Of a stretch of DNA of 64,000 nucleotides, positions 31,357 through 41,217 are shown piece after piece. The notes under the pieces were generated by a model. That model was not told the origin of the DNA. It searched no databases and saw only the letters and a list, made by a program, of their open reading frames with translations. Origin of the DNA: Serratia liquefaciens (lineage in GTDB: Bacteria > Pseudomonadota > Gammaproteobacteria > Enterobacterales > Enterobacteriaceae); the NCBI GenBank assembly GCA_012719855.1, contig JAAXZN010000017.1, forward strand, positions 107,483 through 171,482. The letters are read 5' to 3'. Position 1 is the first letter of the stretch, and each line of letters begins with the position of its first letter. A program made the translations under genes and the position numbers.

Positions 31357-32235
31357 TTAGTGCAACTGCTCGCTTTCGTCGGTGTTACCAGTGTACAAGG
31401 CGGCAACATCCACGGCGTCAAACACATAGTGATTGCCGCAGTAATCGCAGTGCATATCAATATTGCCATCCTGCTCGAGCATTTGGGCCACTTCTTCCGC
31501 CGGCAGGGTGATCAGCGCATCAGCGCAACGCTGGCGTGAACAGGTGCAACGGAAGATCACGTCCTGCGGTTCATACAGCGTGACTTCTTCCTGGTGATAC
31601 AGGCGATACAGCACTTCGTTGGCCGGCAGGCTGAACAGCTCTTCGCTTTTCACCGTGTTGGTCAGCTGTACCAGATGATCGAAATCATCGGCATTGCCGT
31701 CCTGCGCCGGCAGCACCTGCAGCAACATACCGCCCGCGGCCGGTTGGCCTTCGAACTCGCCGGTGCGGATGAACAGACGGGTTGGCAGCTGTTCGGACTG
31801 GCGGAAGTAAGCCTCAAGGCATTCGGCCAGCGTTTCGCCTTCCAGTGCCACTACGCCCTGATAGCGCTCGCCTTCGGTTGGCGCGATGGTGATCACCATG
31901 ACGCCATTGCCGATCAACTGATGCAGCGTGCTGTCATCGGCGATTTCGCTCTGTACGCGCGCTACGCCACGCATTTCCTGGCGGTTGTTGCCGTTAATCA
32001 CCGCCAGCTTCAGCGGGCCGTCGCCCTGCAATTGTACGGTGATATCGCCGTCGAACTTCAAGGTTGCGGTCAGCAGGCTGGTGGCTACCAGCAACTCACC
32101 CAGCAGTTTTTTAACCGGCGCCGGGTAATCATGGTTGTTCAGGACCTGCTGATAGGTTTCGCTGACGGTAACCAGCTCACCGCGCACCGCGTAGTTTTCA
32201 AACAGGTAACGGTGCAATTGGTCATGGTTAGACAT
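31357..32235 (-). CDS. hslO: HslO (Hsp33), redox-regulated chaperone
   Basis: 292 residues, the E. coli length. The C-terminal redox switch has four zinc-binding cysteines as CxC and CxxC ([10 protein letters not shown] near residue 230 and HCDYCGNHY near 264). Oxidation with mild unfolding releases zinc and activates holdase activity in the cytoplasm. It follows hslR after 25 bases in a heat-shock operon with yrfG. Confidence 0.97.
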   Translation of the reverse strand: MSNHDQLHRYLFENYAVRGELVTVSETYQQVLNNHDYPAPVKKLLGELLVATSLLTATLKFDGDITVQLQGDGPLKLAVINGNNRQEMRGVARVQSEIADDSTLHQLIGNGVMVITIAPTEGERYQGVVALEGETLAECLEAYFRQSEQLPTRLFIRTGEFEGQPAAGGMLLQVLPAQDGNADDFDHLVQLTNTVKSEELFSLPANEVLYRLYHQEEVTLYEPQDVIFRCTCSRQRCADALITLPAEEVAQMLEQDGNIDMHCDYCGNHYVFDAVDVAALYTGNTDESEQLH

Positions 32236-32260
32236 AGTTTTCTCTCATTGCGGCGAGGGG

Positions 32261-32668
32261 TTATTCCTGCTCACCAAATTTAAATTTAATCAGGTCGCGC
32301 CGCTCTTTCTTGTCCGGACGGCGGTCCGGATGCGGCATGGTCAGCGCATTCATCTTGCGTGCGAGTGCCACTTTCTCTCGGTTGGCGATGCTGGCTTCGG
32401 TTTCCTGATACATTTGCTGCGCCTCGTCGGCGCCGCGCCGTTGGCTGGCCAGAGCCAGGACGATCACCGTGCGCTCATCATTACCCTGACGCAGCTTGAT
32501 CTCGGCATTGAGCTCGACAATCTTGCTCGGCTTACCGCGCTGTCCGTTGTAGTGCACCTTGCCGCCGTCGATCATGTCCCGCGCCAACGCACGGGTTTTG
32601 TAGAAACGAGCCGCCCAAAGCCATTTATCCAGCCGGACCGCGTCGTCCCGTGTTTCCTTATCTTTCAT
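32261..32668 (-). CDS. hslR: HslR (Hsp15), ribosome-associated heat shock protein
   Basis: 135 residues (E. coli 133). It has an N-terminal S4 RNA-binding domain (VRLDKWLWAARFYKTRALARDMIDGGKVHYNGQ) and a basic C-terminus (PHPDRRPDKKERRDLIKFKF). It binds stalled free 50S subunits still carrying peptidyl-tRNA. I start at MKDKETRD (32668), which overlaps the yrfG stop as ATGA. Confidence 0.96.
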   Translation of the reverse strand: MKDKETRDDAVRLDKWLWAARFYKTRALARDMIDGGKVHYNGQRGKPSKIVELNAEIKLRQGNDERTVIVLALASQRRGADEAQQMYQETEASIANREKVALARKMNALTMPHPDRRPDKKERRDLIKFKFGEQE

Positions 32669-33345
32669 TGCTCCCCCTTGGCTAACGCCGGAATCAACAG
32701 GCGGTAGTCGCGCATTGCCGGGTAGTGTCGGAAAGTTTTCTCCGCCATGCTGGAGTCCGGATTCTGAACGCCCAGGCAATAGCGAATTCCGAAGGTGCGG
32801 GCAGCATCCAGAATAGGTTCACCGTCGTCGACGAACAGGGTGCGTTGCGGATCAAATCCGGTGTGTTGCTGCACGGCCTGCCACAAACGCTGATCTTCTT
32901 TCGGATAACCAAATGTGTGGGTAGAAAGTAATAAATCAAGGTGCCGATCCAAACCGGTATGCTCAATTTTTACCGCCAGGCTGTGCGGATGGGCGTTGGT
33001 CAACAGAATAGTCTGGTGACCTGCGGCTCGCAATGCCTGCAAAAAGGGCTCGGTATCCTCACGCAGGCGAGCTCGGCTGCCGACCTCCGTGGTCATGCGG
33101 TAAATATCAAGATCCAGCCGTTCGCTCCAGTAGTCGAAGCAGTACCAGTTCATGGTGTGCTGTACTGCCAGGTATTCCTGGTGAATGATTTTACGCGCTT
33201 CGTCGAAGGGAATAGCGCGCTGCTCGCTCAGGGCCTGTGGTACCAGGCTGAGCCAAAAGTGGCTGTCGAACTCCAGATCGAGCAGGGTGCCGTCCATATC
33301 CAGCAGCACGGTATCAATTTCACGCCAGTCAAACTCGGGAACCAT
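32665..33345 (-). CDS. yrfG: YrfG, HAD-family GMP/IMP nucleotidase
   Basis: 226 residues (E. coli 222). HAD motifs: DMDGTLLDLEFD (motif I, catalytic Asp), LLTNAHPH (motif II), and YPKEDQRLW with LFVDDGEPILDAA (motif III/IV). E. coli YrfG dephosphorylates GMP and IMP. It heads yrfG-hslR-hslO with a four-base overlap to hslR. Confidence 0.94.
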   Translation of the reverse strand: MVPEFDWREIDTVLLDMDGTLLDLEFDSHFWLSLVPQALSEQRAIPFDEARKIIHQEYLAVQHTMNWYCFDYWSERLDLDIYRMTTEVGSRARLREDTEPFLQALRAAGHQTILLTNAHPHSLAVKIEHTGLDRHLDLLLSTHTFGYPKEDQRLWQAVQQHTGFDPQRTLFVDDGEPILDAARTFGIRYCLGVQNPDSSMAEKTFRHYPAMRDYRLLIPALAKGEQ

Positions 33346-33442
33346 GAAAACTCCATAGGCGAACCGTCGCGGGTCCGCAGGATAAGGGGAATAGCGTTAG
33401 CCTAGCATAAAGTGGGTGACAGGAAGCAGGCCGACGGACGAC

Positions 33443-35575
33443 TCAGGGCATCGGCCGCAATGACATCGGGGAGAGCTGCGGGTTAAAGCAGCTTTCGTAA
33501 TAGCGCTGGATATCGGCGGTTCGGTGCTGGTTGATGCGGCGGCGCTGTACCAGTCGCCAGGTGTTGTAACCCAGAACGACGGCGACCGTCAGCAGCAGCA
33601 GGCTGGTGCCGAGATAGCGCCACAGGGTGATGATATCCGGTTCGCTGTGCAGCGCAATATGGCGTGTGCCGTTGGCATCGACGCTGATATTGGTGATCAC
33701 GCCCTGAGCTTCAAACGGCGTATGCAGCAGCATGCTGGCCAGGCGTTGCAGCTCATTCCACTGATCAAGCGCGTTGTATTCGTTTAAGGGGACCGCAGGC
33801 TGGGGATGATTGACCAGCTGCTTGCCTTCATCGCTGCTGATCAGGAACCCGCCAGGCGGAGGGCTGTTGAGCGCGGCGGCGGCCTGCCGGGTTTCGCTGT
33901 AGACAAAAGACGATGCGGCAACCTTGGTCAGGCTTTCCAGCGATTCGGCGCTCACCGGGCGCAGCAACACGTTGACCCCCTGCAAAGCGCCCGACTTGGC
34001 GCGTTTTACCAGGGTTGCCCAGTTTTTGACATTACCCAGGTTCACCAGGGCGTTCTTCAGCCGGACGCAGTCGTTGTCCGCCTGGCATAAATCCTGCGTT
34101 TTCAGCACGATATCAGAAAAGTCATCTAACAGGATCATGCCGGATTTTTCAATTGCGCTGGCCAGCTGCGGGTTGAGTTTCTGATCGGTACCGTCGGGAT
34201 GCAACTGGGTATTGACCGTCGCCAGCAAGGCGGAGGCTTTGTCGATGATATCGGACTCCGGCTGCGGCAGGGGGGCGGCGTTGTTCCAGTAAATGCCAGA
34301 GCAGTCGAAAGGCATAAAGTTGGAAGTGTGCGAACCGTTAGCCGGTGGCGGCACATAACACATACCGTTGCCTTGTGCTTTCAGGGTATCGCCGATGCGC
34401 AAGGTTGCGCCTTCGAGAGCCTGAACGTTGGTCACTTCGATTTTTTGCGCGCCCTGCAGCCAGGCCATGCTCAGCTTAAGCGGCAGGCTTAGCGGAATAT
34501 AGGTCAGCAGCAGCACCAGCACCAAAAACGAGCTGGCCATCAGCACCGCGTTTCTGCCCCATTGCTGCAACGGGAAGTTTTTCACCTCATCATGCAGCGA
34601 AAGGAAGCGCCCCTGGCGCAACACCTGGCGGTTAAGGTAGATATCCACGTCGGTGGTCTTGCCCAGATCCTGGGTGATATAAGGCTGCCAATGCGGCGGA
34701 TAAATCAGATCGATGATGCCGAGAGAGATATTGCTGATCTGCCCCTGATTGGATTCGCCAAACAGCCCCCAGCGCTTGGGAGTACCCCGCAGGCAGTGCA
34801 CTTCTTTCAGTTCACGCGTTGCCGGCCGACGGAACAGGTTCCAGCAGCCCCAGGCGATCATCAGCACGGCAACCAGAATCATCCAGGGGATAACCACCAC
34901 CGGGCTTATCAGGCTGAAGAACAGCAGCAGCAGGGCGGCCGAGATAACGGCGGCTTCCTTGATGCCGTTCGGGCGAGTCAGCGCATGTTCTTCCGGCGTT
35001 TCCTTGCGGATATTCACCAGCTCGACGTGTTCGCTCTCCTCCTTGCGAATGGAGGCATTTTGACTCGGGGCCGCTTTCACCACCGGCGGTTGCGGCCGAT
35101 CGTGAATATGGTCTTTCAGCGAATGCCCATTGAGGGAGATGACCAGCGGTAACGTCTGGGTTCTGATCACTTCCACATGGTTATCGGCGCTGATGTACTG
35201 CTCCCAGAACGGCGGCAGATGCACCTCTTCGGCGTCCAGATAATAGCGCCACTTGTTGGGTTCATCGCTGGCCAGCCCGTAGCGGGTAATGGCATGGGTA
35301 ATGGGATAGACGTTGTCGCTCTGCGGTGTCAGAGCCAGCTTGGCGGAAGGCAGCGAGCTGTTGCCGGGCAACAGTTTGTTGCTCAGCTTATTTTGCTGGC
35401 CGAGATAATGCTCAACGGCAGCGCGCTCTTCGCCAGTCAGTTTACGGTGTGTGGGTTTGATAAAGGGCAACGCGCGCGTCAGCAGCGGCTGATTGCGCGC
35501 TTTAAACCAGAGATACAGGCCGGCGGCAATCAGGCAGGCAAGCACTAAGGCCAATATCAACACTATTGTGCTCAT
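33443..35575 (-). CDS. igaA: IgaA (YrfF), inner-membrane brake on the Rcs phosphorelay
   Basis: 710 residues (E. coli 711). An N-terminal helix (residues 5-25), paired helices near 210-255, another near 340-365 and a last one near 655-675 enclose cytoplasmic loops and a large periplasmic domain with cysteines (GNGMCYVPPPA, PFDCSGIYW, DLCQADNDCV). IgaA restrains RcsC/RcsD signalling and is essential in many enterobacteria unless rcs is lost. It is divergent from nudE. Confidence 0.96.
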   Translation of the reverse strand: MSTIVLILALVLACLIAAGLYLWFKARNQPLLTRALPFIKPTHRKLTGEERAAVEHYLGQQNKLSNKLLPGNSSLPSAKLALTPQSDNVYPITHAITRYGLASDEPNKWRYYLDAEEVHLPPFWEQYISADNHVEVIRTQTLPLVISLNGHSLKDHIHDRPQPPVVKAAPSQNASIRKEESEHVELVNIRKETPEEHALTRPNGIKEAAVISAALLLLFFSLISPVVVIPWMILVAVLMIAWGCWNLFRRPATRELKEVHCLRGTPKRWGLFGESNQGQISNISLGIIDLIYPPHWQPYITQDLGKTTDVDIYLNRQVLRQGRFLSLHDEVKNFPLQQWGRNAVLMASSFLVLVLLLTYIPLSLPLKLSMAWLQGAQKIEVTNVQALEGATLRIGDTLKAQGNGMCYVPPPANGSHTSNFMPFDCSGIYWNNAAPLPQPESDIIDKASALLATVNTQLHPDGTDQKLNPQLASAIEKSGMILLDDFSDIVLKTQDLCQADNDCVRLKNALVNLGNVKNWATLVKRAKSGALQGVNVLLRPVSAESLESLTKVAASSFVYSETRQAAAALNSPPPGGFLISSDEGKQLVNHPQPAVPLNEYNALDQWNELQRLASMLLHTPFEAQGVITNISVDANGTRHIALHSEPDIITLWRYLGTSLLLLTVAVVLGYNTWRLVQRRRINQHRTADIQRYYESCFNPQLSPMSLRPMP

Positions 35576-36041
35576 GCTATCCCCATCTTGAACCCGTGAA
35601 CCTCACCAACCTGATGAATCGTGGCGCATTATACGCAGCCAAATCATCAAGAGACACCCCGAACAGTGACGGGAGAACAGATTCTCCGTTGGGATCTCAT
35701 TTATTGATAATAATTGCCCGTTTTATCGCCATGCCTTACCTGTGTGATGATAGCAATCGGGCCCTTCTATCGGTATCGGCATTATCTTATTTTAATGCAC
35801 TCTTTTTTGCCTGAGAGAGGCAGAAAATCGGCCAGCGCTAGCTACAGTTGTTAAAAAAAAGTAAATTACTGCTTGTGCTCGTTGCGGCAAAGGTTCTCAT
35901 TAACGCACAATGTGATCAAGATCGGATTTGGTCAGCGTTTGAACGCAAGTGAACTGCGCGTCACGCCAATCACTATTCTGGTTATCCGCGCCATCACGCC
36001 TGAAACTGTGGCCTGTCGCGGATAACTCATTTGAGGCAATC
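35576..36041. promoter_or_regulatory. igaA-nudE divergent intergenic region
   Basis: 466 bases without a supported gene. Near igaA the minus strand has an extended -10 promoter: TATAAT at 35628-35633 preceded by TGCG, with TGTCTC (35651-35656) 17 bases further upstream. The remainder is A+T-rich and shows no clear motif; the nudE promoter was not located. Confidence 0.5.
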
Positions 36042-36596
36042 ATGGATAAACACCTGCAAAAACCTAAAATTCTGAAAGTGGAAACGGTCGCGCGTTCGCG
36101 TTTATTTAACGTTGAGTCCGTCGATCTGGAGTTCAGTAACGGTGTACGGCGGGTGTACGAGCGGATGCGGCCCTCGGACCGTGAGGCCGTGATGATTGTG
36201 CCGGTGATTGGCGACGACTTGTTGCTGATCCGTGAATATGCGGTGGGCACCGAATCTTATGAGCTGGGGTTTCCCAAAGGGTTGATCGATCCTGGTGAAG
36301 GCGTGCTGGAGGCGGCGAACCGCGAACTGATGGAAGAGGTGGGCTTTGGCGCCAGGCGCTTTGACTTCCTCAGCAAGCTGACGATGGCGCCGTCATACTT
36401 TTCCAGCAAAATGAATATCGTGCTGGCACACGATCTCTACCCGCAGAGTCTGGAAGGGGATGAGCCGGAGCCCTTGCCGCAGGTACGCTGGCCGATTGCC
36501 GATATGATGGCGTTGCTGGCTGAACCGGATTTCCGTGAGGCGCGCAATGTCAGCGCGTTGTTCCTGACCGAGGCATTTTTACGCGGTTCGCGTTAA
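36042..36596 (+). CDS. nudE: NudE, ADP compounds hydrolase (Nudix family)
   Basis: 184 residues (E. coli 186). The Nudix box is GLIDPGEGVLEAANRELMEEVGFG (about 90-113), intact at the GxxxxxE and REUxEExGU positions. It hydrolyses ADP-ribose, NADH and Ap3A. I start at MDKHLQKPK (36042) because the longer frame has no ribosome site and extends the family N-terminus. Confidence 0.95.
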   Translation: MDKHLQKPKILKVETVARSRLFNVESVDLEFSNGVRRVYERMRPSDREAVMIVPVIGDDLLLIREYAVGTESYELGFPKGLIDPGEGVLEAANRELMEEVGFGARRFDFLSKLTMAPSYFSSKMNIVLAHDLYPQSLEGDEPEPLPQVRWPIADMMALLAEPDFREARNVSALFLTEAFLRGSR

Positions 36597-36612
36597 TCTT
36601 TGAATCCTAAAT

Positions 36613-36645
36613 AAAAAAAAGGCCAGATTTCTCTGGCCTTTTTTT
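36613..36645. terminator. Bidirectional terminator between nudE and mrcA
   Basis: AAGGCCAGA (36619-36627) pairs with TCTGGCCTT (36632-36640) around TTTC, flanked by a run of A on the left and T on the right. It serves both convergent genes. Confidence 0.9.
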
Positions 36646-36646
36646 G

Positions 36647-39205
36647 TTAGAACAGCTCGTGGCTCTCGCCACCGGGATCCGTCAACGTAGTGCCGGTATC
36701 TCGCGATGGGTAGTCCGTTGGCTGAGTCCCTTCGATGAAGTACTCGGAGCGACTGCCGCCGCCGCCGCCAGAAAGCTTGCCGCTGCTCTTGTCGATGGTG
36801 ACGCTGATGATGCCCGGTGGCGGAGTGACCTTCTGCTCCGGAATGCCTTCCAGCGCGGTTTTCATAAAGTCGTCCCATGCCGGCTGTGCACTCTTCGCAC
36901 CGCCTTCGCCGCCGGAGACCTGATCCGGTATCGCACCTGAAACCGTAGCACGGCCAAGGTCACGACGATGGTCATCAAAGCCAATCCATACCGAGGTCAC
37001 GGTATCCGGGCCATAACCGGAGAACCAGGCGTCTTTCGAGCTGTTGGTGGTCCCGGTTTTACCGCCGATATCACGACGCTTCAGATCGCGTCCTGCACGC
37101 CATGCCGTGCCCATCCAGCCCGGTTCGCCGAAGATGTTGCTGTTCAGCGCGTCGTGCATCAGGAACGCCAGCGGGGTGCTGATCACGTGTGGCGCATACT
37201 GCTGATCGCCATCCTGGAGCACCTGAGCCGGAGTCACCTGCTCCAGTTGCGGCATAGGCACGCTGCCATTCTTGCCTTCCTGCGACGTCGCGACATTTTC
37301 AATATTGTCTTCAGAAAGTACGGCAGAACGGTGGGTATCACCGTAGATCACCGGCAGGTTACAGCTGCTGCAGACAATCTTCGGCTTGGTTTCGAACACC
37401 GTGTTGCCGCTATCGTCTTCAATCTTGGTGATAAAGTACGGATCCACCAGGTAACCGCCGTTGGCCAGAACCGCATAGCCGCGAACCAGTTGCATAGGGG
37501 TGAACGAAGCGGAACCCAGCGCCAGCGATTCTGTGTGCACGATGTTCTGTGCCGGGAAGCCGAAACGCTGCAGGTATTCTGCCGCATAGTCGACGCCCAT
37601 CGCGCGCATAGCACGTACCATCACCACGTTTTTAGACTGCCCCAGCCCCTGACGCAGGCGAATCGGCCCATCGTAGGTTGGCGGTGAGTTCTTCGGTCGC
37701 CAGTCGGTGCCGGCGCCTGGATCCCAACGGGTGATCGGCAGGTCATTCAGGATGGTTGCCAGGGTCAGGCCCTTGTCCATCGCGGCGGTGTACAGGAAAG
37801 GTTTGATATTCGAACCGACCTGACGCAGCGCCTGGGTAACGCGGTTAAACTTGCTCTGGTTGAAGTCGAACCCGCCGACCAGCGCCTTAACGGCCCCGTC
37901 ATTCGGGTTGATCGACACCAGGGCTGAGTTGACGTCCGGCACCTGTGACAGCCACCAATTCTCGCCCACCTTACGCACCCAGACTTGCTGACCGGCCTGC
38001 ACTACGTCGGTAACGCGTTTCGGCGTAGGGCCCTGCTGAGTATCGGATTTGTAAGGACGCGCCCAGCGCATGGTCGCCATCGGTAGCGCAATATGGCTGC
38101 CGTCAGCCATCATGGCCGTCGCTTCTTCGGCGTTGGCCGCGACAATCACCGCCGGAGACAGCGGGCCGTAGTTCGGCAGATTCTTCAAGGAATCGACGAT
38201 CTGTTTTTGATCCCACGCCGCTTCGCCGACTTTCCACAGCACGTTGGACGGGCCACGGTAACCGTGGCGCATATCGTAGGCCAGCACGTTGTTACGTACC
38301 GACTCCTGCGCCGCCAACTGCAGCTTTTTGGTGATGGTGGTGTAGACCTTGTAACCGTCGGTATAGGCGTTGTCGCCATAACGTTTGATCATCTCCTGAC
38401 GCACCATCTCGGAGAGATACGGGGCGGAGAAGCTGATTTCCGGTGCATGGTAGTTGGCCACCAGTTCTTCGCTGCGAGCCTGATCGTACTGCGCCTGAGT
38501 GATGTAATGCTCATCCATCATGCGCGACAGCACCACGTTGCGGCGCGCGACGGCGCGATCGTGGGAGTAGAGCGGGTTGAAGGTAGACGGCGCTTTCGGC
38601 AAGCCGGCAATGGTCGCCATTTCGCTTAAGGTGAGCTGGCTAACGTCTTTACCGAAGTAAACCTGAGCCGCGGCACCCACGCCATAGGCGCGATACCCCA
38701 GATAGATTTTGTTCAGGTACAGCTCGAGAATTTCGTCTTTGCTCAGCATCTGTTCGATGCGAATCGCCAGGAAAGCTTCCTTGATTTTTCGCATCAGGGT
38801 GCGTTCCGGGCTTAAGAAGAAGTTCCTCGCCAACTGCTGGGTAATGGTACTCGCCCCCTGGGACGCATGGCCGGAGACCAGCGCAATAGAGGCAGCACGG
38901 AAGATACCGACCGGGTCGACGCCATGATGCTCATAGAAGCGGCTGTCTTCGGTGGCGATAAACGCATGCACCATAACCGGTGGAATTTGGTTCAGTTTCA
39001 ACGGAATACGGCGTTTTTCACCGTATTGGGCGATCAGTTCGCCGTCGGCGCTGTAAACCTGCATCGGTATTTGCAGCCGCACATCTTTCAGCGTCGCAAC
39101 GTCAGGCAACTGTGGCTCGACATATTTGTACAAGCCAAAGATCGAGGCTGCCCCCAACACGATGCAACACACTGCAAGGATTAGTAAATACTTTACGAAC
39201 TTCAC
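36647..39205 (-). CDS. mrcA: MrcA, penicillin-binding protein 1a
   Basis: 852 residues (E. coli 850). A short cytoplasmic tail and membrane anchor (about 5-27) lead to the GT51 glycosyltransferase domain (EDSRFYEHHG with catalytic Glu; GASTITQQLARN; RKIKEAFLAIRIE), an OB-like insert, and the transpeptidase domain with SNIKPFLY (SxxK serine), GQSKN and KTGTT (GGKTGTTNSSKD). It makes and cross-links peptidoglycan in the periplasm. It is divergent from hofM, as in E. coli. Confidence 0.97.
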   Translation of the reverse strand: MKFVKYLLILAVCCIVLGAASIFGLYKYVEPQLPDVATLKDVRLQIPMQVYSADGELIAQYGEKRRIPLKLNQIPPVMVHAFIATEDSRFYEHHGVDPVGIFRAASIALVSGHASQGASTITQQLARNFFLSPERTLMRKIKEAFLAIRIEQMLSKDEILELYLNKIYLGYRAYGVGAAAQVYFGKDVSQLTLSEMATIAGLPKAPSTFNPLYSHDRAVARRNVVLSRMMDEHYITQAQYDQARSEELVANYHAPEISFSAPYLSEMVRQEMIKRYGDNAYTDGYKVYTTITKKLQLAAQESVRNNVLAYDMRHGYRGPSNVLWKVGEAAWDQKQIVDSLKNLPNYGPLSPAVIVAANAEEATAMMADGSHIALPMATMRWARPYKSDTQQGPTPKRVTDVVQAGQQVWVRKVGENWWLSQVPDVNSALVSINPNDGAVKALVGGFDFNQSKFNRVTQALRQVGSNIKPFLYTAAMDKGLTLATILNDLPITRWDPGAGTDWRPKNSPPTYDGPIRLRQGLGQSKNVVMVRAMRAMGVDYAAEYLQRFGFPAQNIVHTESLALGSASFTPMQLVRGYAVLANGGYLVDPYFITKIEDDSGNTVFETKPKIVCSSCNLPVIYGDTHRSAVLSEDNIENVATSQEGKNGSVPMPQLEQVTPAQVLQDGDQQYAPHVISTPLAFLMHDALNSNIFGEPGWMGTAWRAGRDLKRRDIGGKTGTTNSSKDAWFSGYGPDTVTSVWIGFDDHRRDLGRATVSGAIPDQVSGGEGGAKSAQPAWDDFMKTALEGIPEQKVTPPPGIISVTIDKSSGKLSGGGGGSRSEYFIEGTQPTDYPSRDTGTTLTDPGGESHELF

Positions 39206-39327
39206 CTGAGATTTCCCATTTTCATGTCATTTGGGCAGTTTATAAACAACCGCGCGGTAGTATAAAGGCAAGCCTGCAACATGGATATGTTCTTTTATCA
39301 TCTGACGATATGGAGGTCGGGCGAAAT

Positions 39328-40170
39328 ATGTTCACACAAGCATGGCAGGTGGGGCTGGATATACAAAGTCACTGCATTCGCGCTCTGGCAGCACAGCGCC
39401 GACGCAACGGCTGGCAACTGCGTCACTGGTGGCAACAAAGGCTACCGCAACCGGTGTTGCGAGAAGGCTGCCTCGAACACCCCGAGCTGCTGATTCAGGC
39501 ATTGCGACAATGGCGAATTCAGTTACCAAGACATATTTCCTTACGCATTGCATTGCCCGCCCAGCGGGTTTTACAGCAGCAGATGCCGCTGCCGGACGCC
39601 AGGCTGAAAGAGCCGGCTCGCGGTGAATACATCACCAGTCAGGGTTTAAAACAGTTCCCGCTGGACAGCCAGACGCTGGCACTGGATTACCGACCCTCCC
39701 CGCCGGATCCCGGTACTTTGCTGCTCACCGCCGCGCGACAGCAGGAGTTGGAGCAGTGGCTGCACTGTTTGCATCAGGCCAACCTGCAGCCGCAGGCGGT
39801 CGATATCACTCCTTGCGCACTGCGCATGATGGCGACGGCGGCAGGCGTGTCGGCTGAAGCCGGTTTGCTGCACCGTCTCGATCAGGAGTGGTTATGGGTC
39901 GCCCCCTCTCCCCAGGCCCTTGCCTATGGCATTGTCAGCCTGGGGGAGGCCGAAGAGCCTGACCAGGCGCTGACGGCGATGCATGCCGCCTGTCCGTCGC
40001 TGGCGACGCAGCAGATTTACTATAGCAGCGTGCTGGATGAGCTGCCTCCGTCGGGGAGTTTACCCTGGTCACCGTTCAGCGCTTTCAGCCAGCTGCGTCC
40101 GCCGCAGCCACCCGTGCCGGCGGCGTTTGTATTGGCCGGCGGTTTGGCGCTGCGCGCAGAGGACCGCTGA
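39328..40170 (+). CDS. hofM: HofM, PilM-like pilus assembly/DNA-utilisation protein
   Basis: 280 residues. A PilM/ComA-type actin-like protein: WQVGLDIQSHCIRALA at the start and repeated alpha/beta blocks to AAFVLAGGLALR at the end. It is weakly conserved relative to E. coli HofM. GGAGG at 39312-39316 is about 11 bases from the ATG at 39328; an upstream in-frame ATG (39310) overlaps that site. It is the first gene of hofMNOPQ, which overlap one another. E. coli hof genes are needed to use DNA as a nutrient. Confidence 0.88.
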   Translation: MFTQAWQVGLDIQSHCIRALAAQRRRNGWQLRHWWQQRLPQPVLREGCLEHPELLIQALRQWRIQLPRHISLRIALPAQRVLQQQMPLPDARLKEPARGEYITSQGLKQFPLDSQTLALDYRPSPPDPGTLLLTAARQQELEQWLHCLHQANLQPQAVDITPCALRMMATAAGVSAEAGLLHRLDQEWLWVAPSPQALAYGIVSLGEAEEPDQALTAMHAACPSLATQQIYYSSVLDELPPSGSLPWSPFSAFSQLRPPQPPVPAAFVLAGGLALRAEDR

Positions 40171-40706
40171 TGTATCAGGTTAATCTTCTGCCCTGGCGTG
40201 CGTGCATCCAGCGGCGCCGCGCTGCTTTCTGGTTACGCCTGTTCGTGCTGCAACTGGTGTTGGGGTTGGCAGCGCTGATGGGGGCTTATGGCCTGTTGAG
40301 CCAGCAACAGGAACAACAGCATCAGGCATTGTTAACGCTGGCACGGCAGCAGGCGGAATTGACGGGGCGCTATCAGCAACGGCAACAGGCAATGATTCGC
40401 CTGGCGAACCTGACCTCACAGGCGGAGCAGCATGGCAAGAATCTGGCGCACAACCGACGCTACCTTAACTTGCTGCAACAACTCTCGGCCCTGCTGCCTG
40501 CGCCGCTGTGGCTTATCGCACTGGAAAGCAATACGCACAATCTTACGCTACGGGGTTTGAGCCACCGCTATGAAGCCGTAACCCAGTTTGAGCAACAGCT
40601 GACCGCATTGCCGTTGTTGCGGCGTGGCCAACTGGCCGAGGTGGCACAGCGTCAGGATGGCTTGTTTTCATTTGCCCTGGTGGCGCAGTGGGGGCGGGAT
40701 GAATAA
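40170..40706 (+). CDS. hofN: HofN, PilN-like inner-membrane assembly protein
   Basis: 178 residues. It begins MYQVNLLPWR, the typical PilN opening (NLLPW), then one transmembrane helix (about 22-45) and a glutamine-rich coiled coil (QQQEQQHQALLTLARQQAEL), followed by a compact periplasmic domain. It probably couples the cytoplasmic PilM-like protein to PilO. The ATG overlaps the hofM stop by one base (TGATG). Confidence 0.88.
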   Translation: MYQVNLLPWRACIQRRRAAFWLRLFVLQLVLGLAALMGAYGLLSQQQEQQHQALLTLARQQAELTGRYQQRQQAMIRLANLTSQAEQHGKNLAHNRRYLNLLQQLSALLPAPLWLIALESNTHNLTLRGLSHRYEAVTQFEQQLTALPLLRRGQLAEVAQRQDGLFSFALVAQWGRDE

Positions 40707-41217
40707 GCCGCTGCCGTTTTGGCTGACGAAATGCCTGATTCTGCCAGGGTGGAAGCTGTTAAGCATGCAGTGGCTGGCATTGAGTGGGCTGCTCCTGCTG
40801 TTCGGCCTGCTGCTGTTGCAGGGCCCGTGGCAACAACTGGGCAAAACCCAGGCGGAGCAGCAACGAGTTACGCAACAAATAGCCCCTTTGGCGGCACAAC
40901 TGGCTCGCATGCCGACGCTGGAGGCGCTGAATCAAAAGCTGCAACAGGTTGAGCCTCTGCCTGCCGTGGGTGAAGCGTTGTCGGAGATATTGCAGCGGAT
41001 AGATGCGGGGCTACAACGCTGGCAGCAGCAGGAAAACTCGTCGCGGCAAACTCTGCAACTGCACCTTGATTACGGCCGCTTGTTAAGGTTACTGGACGCG
41101 CTGCCTGCCAAACTGCGTATCGACCAGATGACGGTTGAGACACAGCAGGAGGGGCTAACGGTGCAGTTTACTTTTCAGGATGTGGCTGAGGCTGCAGCGG
41201 TAACGCCCAATGAATAA
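40699..41217 (+). CDS. hofO: HofO, PilO-like assembly protein
   Basis: 172 residues. One N-terminal membrane helix (about 25-45, LSMQWLALSGLLLLFGLLLL), a coiled coil (about 48-90) and a small periplasmic ferredoxin-like domain, the PilO layout. It overlaps hofN by 8 bases; I start at MNKPLPFWL (40699). Sequence identity to E. coli appears low, so the call rests mainly on position and architecture. Confidence 0.83.
   Translation: MNKPLPFWLTKCLILPGWKLLSMQWLALSGLLLLFGLLLLQGPWQQLGKTQAEQQRVTQQIAPLAAQLARMPTLEALNQKLQQVEPLPAVGEALSEILQRIDAGLQRWQQQENSSRQTLQLHLDYGRLLRLLDALPAKLRIDQMTVETQQEGLTVQFTFQDVAEAAAVTPNE

Noticed and set aside
35566..35814. 82-codon frame in the igaA-nudE gap
   Set aside because: It overlaps the igaA start and its promoter and has no coding signature.
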